Below, piece by piece: positions 1 through 6,211 of a stretch of 7,037 bases of DNA. This DNA is from Desulfobacterales bacterium (GTDB lineage: Bacteria > Desulfobacterota > Desulfobacteria > Desulfobacterales > Desulfosalsimonadaceae), in assembly GCA_029933295.1 (NCBI GenBank), contig JAOZOL010000127.1, positions 1 to 7,037 on the forward strand, in the 5' to 3' direction. Both the position numbers and the translations under genes were made by a program. Numbering within the stretch: position 1 is the first letter of the stretch; each line of letters begins with the position of its first letter. A model generated the notes under the pieces. It ran no database searches. It saw nothing but the letters and a program-made list of their open reading frames with translations, and had not been told where the DNA came from.

Positions 1-1
1 T

Positions 2-739
2 GTTCTTACTTTAAATCGTCCTGAAATAATGAATTCATTTAATTTTGAGCTGCTTTTAGCGTTAAAAGACGCAATTGATGATATTCGATTTGATCCGGAC
101 ATCAGGGTTGTGATTATTACAGGTAGCGGAGAACGAGCATTTTGTGCCGGTGCTGATTTAAAAGAGCGAATCACATTGACGCCGCCGGAAGTTAAAAAAT
201 TTATTTATACGATCCGTACATTATTTACAGATATCGAATCATTAAGCAAACCTGTGATTGCGGCTGTAAACGGCATTGCTCTAGGTGGCGGCACAGAACT
301 TCTTCTTGCCGCAGATATCCGGATTGCAGCGATTAATGCTTCCATGGGATTGACGGAAGCTCGTCTTGCAATTATTCCGGGAGCAGGTGGCACCCAGCGC
401 CTGCCGAGACTCATTGGAAGAGGTAAAGCAAAAGAATTAATTTTAACAGGCCGCCGAGTCGATGCAGCAGAAGCGTTAGACATTAACCTGGTAAACAAAA
501 TTTGTGAGAAAGAAGTTTTAATGGACGAGGCCCGAAAAATGGCGGCAATGATCTGTGAGTGCGGTCCTATTGCAGTTGAGCAGGCTAAGTATGCCATCAA
601 TGCCGGTCTTGAAACAGACCTTCACACTGGTTTAAACATAGAATCCAATGCCTACTGGATTACCATTCCCACCGAGGATCGTCTTGAAGGGCTTGCGGCA
701 TTTCGGGAAAAGAGAAAGCCGGTTTATAAGGGTAAATGA
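2..739 (+). CDS. AUH/LiuC-type enoyl-CoA hydratase (probable 3-methylglutaconyl-CoA hydratase), 5' partial
   Basis: Crotonase-fold enzyme expected to add water reversibly to an enoyl-CoA, most likely 3-methylglutaconyl-CoA to HMG-CoA, in the cytoplasm. The reading frame is open to the left edge. The codons before the ATG at 29 encode VLTLNRPEI, the conserved first strand of crotonases, so that ATG is internal and roughly 15 residues are missing upstream. The oxyanion-hole motif AFCAGADLKER is encoded at about 137-169. Both catalytic glutamates are present: GGGTEL (Glu codon 296-298) and GLTEARLAIIPGAGGTQRLP (Glu codon 356-358). The ending TIPTEDRLEGLAAFREKRKP closely resembles the C-terminus of human AUH, which I recall as [20 protein letters not shown], and this drives the specific call. 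A carboxyltransferase gene follows after 56 bases, fitting a methylcrotonyl-CoA pathway. Crotonase identity is secure; the exact substrate is inferred and could be another enoyl-CoA. Confidence 0.85.
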   Translation, partial: VLTLNRPEIMNSFNFELLLALKDAIDDIRFDPDIRVVIITGSGERAFCAGADLKERITLTPPEVKKFIYTIRTLFTDIESLSKPVIAAVNGIALGGGTELLLAADIRIAAINASMGLTEARLAIIPGAGGTQRLPRLIGRGKAKELILTGRRVDAAEALDINLVNKICEKEVLMDEARKMAAMICECGPIAVEQAKYAINAGLETDLHTGLNIESNAYWITIPTEDRLEGLAAFREKRKPVYKGK

Positions 740-795
740 TAATATTACATGAAAACCACCCATAATTTTATTTTCAGATAAAAAAAGGAATAATC

Positions 796-2397
796 ATGAC
801 GGATACAACAGGTCAAAATCGTTTATTCTGGGAAAACGAGGAAAAAAAGCTGCAGGAACAGGAACATCGGGCCATGTGGCCGGGTGGAAACAAAGCGGTT
901 GAAAAGTTAAATAAACAGGGTAAAAGACCGGTCCGGGAACTTATTCAGCTGTTGATTGATCCGGGGACTGAATTTTATGAACTCAGCAGAATTGCAGGAT
1001 TTGGTGTTGATTATCCGGGTGTTATGGATGTCCCCTGCGGCGGGGTTGTTACCGGATTGGGAAAAATTTCCGGCAACTGGACCATGATTTTCGCCAATGA
1101 CAGCCGTGTGAAAGCAGGAACGTATTTTCCCATTACCTTAAAAAAGCACATTCGAGCACAATCGATTGCTGAACAAAACGGCCTTAACTGTGTTTATATT
1201 GCGGATTCAGGAGGCGCTTTTTTGCCCATGCAGGCGGATGTTTTTCCGGATGACCAGCATTTCGGTTCCATGTTTTATAACATGGCACGCATGTCTGCCA
1301 AAGGGATCAAGCAGATAACGTTGAGCACGGGCGGAAATACGGCAGGCGGTGCATATATTGTTTTTATGGCATGCCAGTCTGTAATGATCGATAAAATGTC
1401 CTACTCGTTTTTGGGGGGGCCGCCTCTGGTTAAGATGGCGACCGGCGAGGTCATTTCTGCAGAAGATTTAGGAGGCGCAAGAGTACATACGCATGTGTCC
1501 GGAGGGGCGGATCATTTCTGCAAAACCCAGGATGAAGCCATTGAAAGGGTAAGGGATATTCTCTCCCTTGAAGAACCCCAGAAACTACATTTGCATCGTT
1601 ATGAAGAGCGCCCGCCGCAGGTTTCTGAAGATACCATATATGATTTGCTGCCTGCCGCAATCCATCAGGGAATTGACGGACGTGCCGTATTAAAAACTTT
1701 TTCTGATGATAGTCACTTTGTTGAATACAAGCAACACTATGCGCCTGGAAGAGGGGACAACATCCTGGCCGGCAAAATACGCATTAAGGGATTTCCGGTG
1801 GGTGTTATCGCGTCAAATAAAATCGGCGTTATTTTTGAAGAAGCAGCGCGTAAAGCCGCGGAATGGATCGTTCGCTGCAGCAATGAAAAACTTCCGATTC
1901 TTTTTGTTCAGGCGGCTCCAGGCTATATGGTCGGTTCTGAATCCGAACATATGGGCATTGGAAAATACGGTTCCGACATGGTCCGTTCTGTTTCCTGCGC
2001 ACAGGTCCCGAAAATCCAGCTCGTTATTGGACCGGATAATGGCGCAGCCAATTACGGCATGTGCGGCAGAGCATACCGGCCGAATTTTCTGTTTACCACC
2101 ATGCGTGGCCGGACATCCGTGATGAGCGGCAGGGCCGCAGGCGGTGTGCTGCTTTCCATTGAAGAACGCAAACGTGAAATCACCGGAAAACCAATGACAG
2201 ATGAAGAAAAACAGGCTTTTCATCAAAAAATGGTTGATAAATATGATGGTGAAGCCCATCCGTTTTTCTGTGGTGCCCGTCTGTTAAATGACGGTGTTAT
2301 CAAGTTGTCAGAAATCCGTAATTGGTTGGCAATGGCAATTGAAGTCAGCTCATTACAGCCTGTCGGTGAGCCCAGATTTGGGAACGTACGTTTTTAA
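796..2397 (+). CDS. Acyl-CoA carboxylase carboxyltransferase subunit, methylcrotonyl-CoA carboxylase beta type
   Basis: Transfers the carboxyl group from carboxybiotin to an acyl-CoA, probably 3-methylcrotonyl-CoA, as the beta subunit of a biotin-dependent complex. At 533 residues it has the usual length of a two-domain crotonase-fold carboxyltransferase. N-domain motifs are DSGGAFLPMQADVFPD (137-152), the oxyanion-hole stretch GGNTAGGAY (179-187) and LGGPPLVKMATGEVISAEDL (206-225). C-domain motifs are IGVIFEEAARKA (343-354), QAAPGYMVG (372-380) and GPDNGAANYGMCGRAY (412-427). It ends PRFGNVRF, like LiuB/MCCB proteins. Several C-domain positions differ from LiuB as I recall it (NITGFMVG, GSFGAGNYGM). 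AAGGA at 785-789 sits 6 bases before the ATG. No biotin carboxylase or biotin-lysine domain is encoded in the window, so the partner subunit must lie elsewhere. Alternatives are a geranyl-CoA carboxylase subunit or a glutaconyl-CoA decarboxylase alpha-like protein. Confidence 0.85.
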   Translation: MTDTTGQNRLFWENEEKKLQEQEHRAMWPGGNKAVEKLNKQGKRPVRELIQLLIDPGTEFYELSRIAGFGVDYPGVMDVPCGGVVTGLGKISGNWTMIFANDSRVKAGTYFPITLKKHIRAQSIAEQNGLNCVYIADSGGAFLPMQADVFPDDQHFGSMFYNMARMSAKGIKQITLSTGGNTAGGAYIVFMACQSVMIDKMSYSFLGGPPLVKMATGEVISAEDLGGARVHTHVSGGADHFCKTQDEAIERVRDILSLEEPQKLHLHRYEERPPQVSEDTIYDLLPAAIHQGIDGRAVLKTFSDDSHFVEYKQHYAPGRGDNILAGKIRIKGFPVGVIASNKIGVIFEEAARKAAEWIVRCSNEKLPILFVQAAPGYMVGSESEHMGIGKYGSDMVRSVSCAQVPKIQLVIGPDNGAANYGMCGRAYRPNFLFTTMRGRTSVMSGRAAGGVLLSIEERKREITGKPMTDEEKQAFHQKMVDKYDGEAHPFFCGARLLNDGVIKLSEIRNWLAMAIEVSSLQPVGEPRFGNVRF

Positions 2398-2422
2398 TTC
2401 GTAATTAATAAAGGGGGTTTGT

Positions 2423-3442
2423 ATGGCTGAACTAAATTATCCGAAAAAAGTTGTTTTAGGAGATATAACCGTCAGGGACGGTTTCCAGCATGAAGAACAA
2501 TTTGTTTCAACGGACGCGAAATTATGGGTTTTGGAAGAATTGATTCTTTCAGGTTTTAAACGGCTGGAAGTGACGAACTTCGGCAATCCCAAAGGGATGC
2601 CCCAGTTCAAAGATGCTGATGAAATATATAAACGATTGTTTGCCAGCAAAAAAGTTAAACATTTGCTTGATGATGTTGAAACCACATCCATTACAATCCG
2701 TGAAAGGTCAGTTGATCGGGCAATTGCCGCCAAACAGGAAGGACACGGTCCTGACCGGATTTTATTTATGGTTTCAACCAGTGAATCTCATCATAGAATA
2801 AATTCAGGGCTGTCCCTGGAAGAATACTGGAAGATGTGCGAGGCCTATATTCCCAAGGCCCATGATGCCGGGATAAAGGTGTGCGGAACCGTCAGTACAA
2901 TCTGGGGGTGCCCCATAGAAGGCCCTACGGAATTAAAAAAGGCGGTTGAATTCACCCAAAGATGGCTGGATATCGGAGCGGATGATATTGAGCATGCGGA
3001 CCATGACGGTTCCGCACCGCCGAACAAGGTATATGAATATTTTTCCATGATTTTAGACGCGATCCCGGATCCGAGCAAGCATATTGCGCATTTTCATGTA
3101 ACACGCGGGTGGGGTCTGGCAAATGTTCTGGCGGCTTTGCAGGCCGGTATCACCCATTATGAATCAACTCTGGGCGGCACCGGCGGACAGCCTGCTAATT
3201 TTGTTGACGGCTCACCGGTTGCCGGCACAGGATCGTATTATTATAAAGATCCGACGATTACCGGTCTTGTCTCCACAGAGGATATGGTTGTAATGATGGA
3301 CGAAATGGGTATTGATACAGGCCTTGATGTCGATCGCGTATTGAAGACAGGGTTGATGCTTGAAAAAATATTGGGTCGCCGACTGCGGTCTGAATGCGCG
3401 CATTCCGGGAGGATTCCGAAAGAATTAACCGGTCGGGGATAG
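2423..3442 (+). CDS. HMG-CoA-lyase-like DRE-TIM metallolyase with altered active-site loop
   Basis: A TIM-barrel enzyme of the HMGL-like family (339 residues) that would cleave, or possibly condense, a 3-hydroxy-3-methylglutaryl-CoA-type substrate with a divalent metal. Compared with human HMG-CoA lyase from memory, the metal-binding start VRDGFQHE (Arg18-Asp19) is kept, as are Glu49 in LEVTNF, an Asp at 193, the paired histidines in HFH (223-225), the stretch WGCPIEG (161-167) and the STEDMVVMM helix (284-292). However, GLGGCPYA is replaced by GTGGQPAN (Gln256 for the catalytic Cys). The Asn metal ligand of the GN-ATED motif is Leu282, and the intervening loop is about 17 residues longer. 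The position between a carboxyltransferase and an acetoacetyl-CoA synthetase supports a lyase that releases acetoacetate. AGGGGG at 2412-2417 precedes the ATG by 5 bases. Fold family is secure; HMG-CoA lyase activity is uncertain. Confidence 0.8.
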   Translation: MAELNYPKKVVLGDITVRDGFQHEEQFVSTDAKLWVLEELILSGFKRLEVTNFGNPKGMPQFKDADEIYKRLFASKKVKHLLDDVETTSITIRERSVDRAIAAKQEGHGPDRILFMVSTSESHHRINSGLSLEEYWKMCEAYIPKAHDAGIKVCGTVSTIWGCPIEGPTELKKAVEFTQRWLDIGADDIEHADHDGSAPPNKVYEYFSMILDAIPDPSKHIAHFHVTRGWGLANVLAALQAGITHYESTLGGTGGQPANFVDGSPVAGTGSYYYKDPTITGLVSTEDMVVMMDEMGIDTGLDVDRVLKTGLMLEKILGRRLRSECAHSGRIPKELTGRG

Positions 3443-3466
3443 TCGATTTTATTTAAATACTTTTCC

Positions 3467-3473
3467 AGGAGGA
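3467..3473 (+). promoter_or_regulatory. Strong Shine-Dalgarno site of the acetoacetyl-CoA synthetase gene
   Basis: AGGAGGA lies 7 bases before the ATG at 3481 and is the longest anti-SD match among the six genes. It fixes the start of the synthetase and suggests it is well translated. Confidence 0.8.
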
Positions 3474-3480
3474 AATAAAC

Positions 3481-5436
3481 ATGTCCAGAATGCTCTGGCA
3501 ACCATCGGAAGAAAGAATCAAGCAGACCAATATGTATCGTTTCATCCGGTTTGTTAATGATCGATATGGACTTGACTTTAAAGAATACCAGGAGCTTTAT
3601 CAATGGTCTGTTATCCGTATCTCCGACTTTTGGGCTGCCATGTGGGATTTTGCGGAGATCCGGTTTTCAAAGCCCTATGACCAGGTAATCGATGATATCG
3701 ATAAAATGCCAGGCGCAAAATGGTTTGGCGGCGCGCGTCTTAATTTTGCTGAAAACCTGCTGCGGTATCGTGATGACCGTATTGCTATTATTTTCAAAGG
3801 TGAAACACAACCGACAGTTCGCATATCATATGCAAAACTTTATGATGAGGTTGCACGGGTTGCAGCATCTTTAAAAGATTTGGGTGTTCAGCCCGGCGAT
3901 CGCGTTGTCGGTTTTATGCCGAATATGCCACAAACGATTATCGCCATGCTGGCTGCAACAAGTCTGGGGGCCACATGGTCATCCTGTTCTCCGGATTTTG
4001 GCATCAAAGGGGTGATGGACCGGTTCGGTCAGATTGCCCCCAAGGTATTATTTACAGCTGATGGCTATTTATTTAAAGGAAAACCACTGGATTCTTTGGA
4101 GCGGATTTCCCAAATCGTGAAAAAGATACCTTCCATTGAAAAGATGGTGGTGGTGCCTTATACACAGGCGGATATCGATGTTTCAATGATTGACAATGCC
4201 GTGTTGTTTGATGAGTTTAAATCTCCACAATCCGGACTTGACATCGAATTTGAACAGCTTCCGGCAGATCATCCCTTATATATTATGTATTCATCAGGCA
4301 CTACAGGCTTGCCCAAATGCATGGTGCAGAGCAGTTCCGGAATTTTGATTAATCACCTGAAAGAATTGCTCCTTCATACCGACTTAAAACGAGATGATGT
4401 GATTTTTTATTTTACTACCTGCGGATGGATGATGTGGAACTGGCTGACCAGTTCTCTGGCCGTGGGGGCATCCATTGTCTTGTATGACGGTAATCCGTTT
4501 TATCCGGATGAAGGAACCCTGTGGCAGATGACGGAAGAAGAAAAGATCACGGTTTTTGGCACCAGTGCCGGATATATCTCAGCGCTCAGAAACACAGGGC
4601 TTCGGCCAGGAGATAAATATGATTTAAATTCACTTCGCGCATTGCTCTCCACCGGGTCTCCTTTGTCTGAAGAAGGATTTGAATTTGTCTATGATGCGAT
4701 TTGTTCTGATATTCAATTGTCATCAATATCCGGCGGCACCGATTTAAACGGCTGTTTTGCACTGGGCAATCCCATGGCACCGGTTTATATCGGTGAACTT
4801 CAATGCAGGGGGTTGGGTATGAAAGTGGAAGCATTTGATGAAAATGGTAAACCGGTTATTAATCAACAGGGTGAACTGGTTTGCACGGCACCGTTTCCCT
4901 CCATGCCGATTTATTTCTGGGATGATAAGGAGAATCAAAAATATCATAATGCGTATTTTGATGTATACCCTGATATCTGGCGCCATGGAGATTATATAGA
5001 GATCAACGAAAGGGGAGGTGTTCAGATATTTGGACGTTCAGACACAACGCTGAATCCCGGAGGTGTTCGCATCGGAACTGCCGAGATCTACCGTCAGGTG
5101 GAACAGATGAGTGAAATTGCAGACAGCGTGGTTGTCGGCCAGAACTGGAAAAACGATGTCCGCGTTGTTTTATTTGTTCAGATGGAGCAAGGGGTTACGC
5201 TGACCGATGAGTTGAAACTGAAAATTAAAAAAACAATCCGTGCCAATGCATCTCCCCGGCATGTTCCGGCAAAAATTATTGAAGTGCCGGATATTCCATA
5301 TACCCTGAATATGAAAAAAGTGGAATTGGCGGTCAAGAAGATGATTGAAAACAAACCGGTGCTAAACAAGGATGCGCTAAAAAATCCTGAAGCACTTGAT
5401 TTTTATGGAAAGATTGAGGAGTTACAAACTGATTAA
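3481..5436 (+). CDS. Acetoacetyl-CoA synthetase (acetoacetate--CoA ligase)
   Basis: An ATP-dependent, AMP-forming ligase of the ANL superfamily that activates acetoacetate to acetoacetyl-CoA for thiolysis to acetyl-CoA. Its 651 residues match the usual length of this family. It begins with the N-terminal cap of the acetyl/acetoacetyl-CoA synthetases (about 35-95, with WFGGARLNFAENLL at 81-94). The phosphate-binding loop is SSGTTGLPK (271-279), followed by TTCGWMMWNWL (312-322), ISGGTD (416-421), WRHGDYIE (500-507) and the hinge region GRSDTTLNPGGVRIGTAEIY (518-537). The C-terminal PYTLNMKKVELAVKK (606-620) carries the adenylation lysine (probably Lys612) and has the acetoacetyl-type form rather than the acetyl-CoA synthetase form. 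The Gly usually before that Lys is Met611 here. It follows the HMG-CoA-lyase-like gene by 38 bases, consistent with rescue of the acetoacetate that lyase would release. Activity on other 3-oxoacids cannot be excluded. Confidence 0.88.
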   Translation: MSRMLWQPSEERIKQTNMYRFIRFVNDRYGLDFKEYQELYQWSVIRISDFWAAMWDFAEIRFSKPYDQVIDDIDKMPGAKWFGGARLNFAENLLRYRDDRIAIIFKGETQPTVRISYAKLYDEVARVAASLKDLGVQPGDRVVGFMPNMPQTIIAMLAATSLGATWSSCSPDFGIKGVMDRFGQIAPKVLFTADGYLFKGKPLDSLERISQIVKKIPSIEKMVVVPYTQADIDVSMIDNAVLFDEFKSPQSGLDIEFEQLPADHPLYIMYSSGTTGLPKCMVQSSSGILINHLKELLLHTDLKRDDVIFYFTTCGWMMWNWLTSSLAVGASIVLYDGNPFYPDEGTLWQMTEEEKITVFGTSAGYISALRNTGLRPGDKYDLNSLRALLSTGSPLSEEGFEFVYDAICSDIQLSSISGGTDLNGCFALGNPMAPVYIGELQCRGLGMKVEAFDENGKPVINQQGELVCTAPFPSMPIYFWDDKENQKYHNAYFDVYPDIWRHGDYIEINERGGVQIFGRSDTTLNPGGVRIGTAEIYRQVEQMSEIADSVVVGQNWKNDVRVVLFVQMEQGVTLTDELKLKIKKTIRANASPRHVPAKIIEVPDIPYTLNMKKVELAVKKMIENKPVLNKDALKNPEALDFYGKIEELQTD

Positions 5437-5441
5437 AAGGA
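5437..5441 (+). promoter_or_regulatory. Shine-Dalgarno site that sets the start of the DUF6125-like gene
   Basis: AAGGA starts directly after the synthetase TAA (5434-5436) and is followed 5 bases later by the ATG at 5447. This favours 5447 over the in-frame ATG at 5396, which lies inside the synthetase gene. Tight spacing suggests translational coupling. Confidence 0.75.
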
Positions 5442-5446
5442 AAAAT

Positions 5447-6211
5447 ATGACAATAAAAGCAAAAACACCGAATGAATTGGCCAATGAGGATCTTGCCAAA
5501 TATATAATCAATCTTTTTCATCGAATTGTTGTCCATTATTCGTTTTGGTTTACCGAAGTCCGTCACCAGATGGGCATGGAAAAAGCCCTTGAGGTGATGG
5601 AAAAAGCAACTTCCCGTGGCCTTAAAATTCAGATGAACAGGTTGTCAAAGACCCTTGGTTTTGAGATGAAAGATGATTTGCCGGCCTTTTTAACAAATAT
5701 GTCCCGTGAATCTTTGATGGATTTGATTGGCAGCGTGTCAGCCAACTGGCTGGTCAACGACGGCGTCTGGTTTCAGGCTGTGGAGTTTGCCTATGGAATG
5801 GGAGAGGCAAAACGGTGCAATGATTCTGCCTGGGCTCAATTTTCGCCCTTTGAAGCGTGGACAATCAAACAATTTTTAAATTTACCGGAAAATCCAGGTT
5901 TGGAAGGTCTCAAAAAGGCACTTGCTTACCGTTTATATGCCAATATAAATGTCCAATCTATTGTGGAAGAAAAACCGGACGGTTTTGTATTTCAAATGAA
6001 TGACTGCCGGGTCCAATCGGCCAGAAAAAGAAAAGGGCTTGATGACTACCCTTGTAAATCCGGTGGCATGGTGGAATATACCTATTTTGCAAGATCCATT
6101 GACAGCCGGATAAAAACAGACTGCATCGGCTGCCCGCCGGATGATCATCCTGATGACTGGTTCTGCGCATGGCGGTTTTACATTGAAGAAGAAGGGAAAA
6201 AGGAATCATAA
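5447..6211 (+). CDS. Uncharacterised cysteine-rich protein (DUF6125-like)
   Basis: Function unknown. The 254-residue protein has no signal peptide or membrane segment and is probably cytoplasmic. I recall the C-terminal pattern as that of the DUF6125 family, from memory and not from a search. Two similar helical modules are visible: FWFTEVRHQMGMEKA (33-47) and VWFQAVEFAYGMGEA (107-121), sharing the form WFxxVxxxxGMxxA. These suggest an internal duplication. The C-terminal part holds five cysteines in CRVQSARKRKG (C187), YPCK (C203), DCIGCPPDDHP (C226, C229) and WFCAWRF (C240), plus His234, a plausible metal, Fe-S or redox site. The start at 5447 is chosen for its ribosome-binding site and 10-base gap to the synthetase. 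The stop overlaps the next ATG. Being sandwiched in an acyl-CoA operon suggests an accessory, regulatory or cofactor-linked role; none is shown. Confidence 0.75.
   Translation: MTIKAKTPNELANEDLAKYIINLFHRIVVHYSFWFTEVRHQMGMEKALEVMEKATSRGLKIQMNRLSKTLGFEMKDDLPAFLTNMSRESLMDLIGSVSANWLVNDGVWFQAVEFAYGMGEAKRCNDSAWAQFSPFEAWTIKQFLNLPENPGLEGLKKALAYRLYANINVQSIVEEKPDGFVFQMNDCRVQSARKRKGLDDYPCKSGGMVEYTYFARSIDSRIKTDCIGCPPDDHPDDWFCAWRFYIEEEGKKES
6200..6204 (+). promoter_or_regulatory. Shine-Dalgarno site and TAATG coupling of the last crotonase
   Basis: AAGGA inside the end of the DUF6125-like gene lies 6 bases before the ATG at 6211. Stop and start share one base (TAATG, 6209-6213), the usual arrangement for coupled translation of two products needed together. 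Confidence 0.75.

Noticed and set aside
29..31. ATG at 29 as the start of the first hydratase
   Set aside because: The frame continues upstream through the conserved crotonase strand VLTLNRPEI and no ribosome-binding site precedes it, so the gene starts outside the window.
205..600. Open frame on the minus strand of about 131 codons
   Set aside because: It lies antisense to the first crotonase, has no ribosome-binding site or recognisable domain, and an equivalent frame (6474-6863) occurs opposite the second crotonase. It reflects crotonase codon composition, not a gene.
740..795. Possible internal promoter or terminator in the longest intergenic gap
   Set aside because: The gap is AT-rich, but I see no -35/-10 pair at normal spacing and no stem-loop with a T-run; the genes on both sides fit one transcript.
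1413..1419. Run of seven G as a possible phase-variable slippage tract
   Set aside because: It encodes the conserved Gly-Gly-Pro of the carboxyltransferase LGGPPLVK motif in frame, which explains it.
1813..2259. Minus-strand open frame of about 148 codons
   Set aside because: Antisense to conserved carboxyltransferase motifs; its product resembles nothing I recognise.
796..2397. Glutaconyl-CoA decarboxylase alpha subunit (sodium pump) instead of an acyl-CoA carboxylase subunit
   Set aside because: The MCCB-like N-domain, the neighbouring AUH-like hydratase and lyase, and the absence of membrane or biotin-carrier pump subunits nearby favour a carboxylase; it is not fully excluded.
5396..5398. 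ATG at 5396 as the start of the DUF6125-like gene
   Set aside because: It would overlap the synthetase by 41 bases, lacks a good ribosome-binding site and adds a lysine/arginine-rich leader; 5447 has AAGGA at proper spacing.
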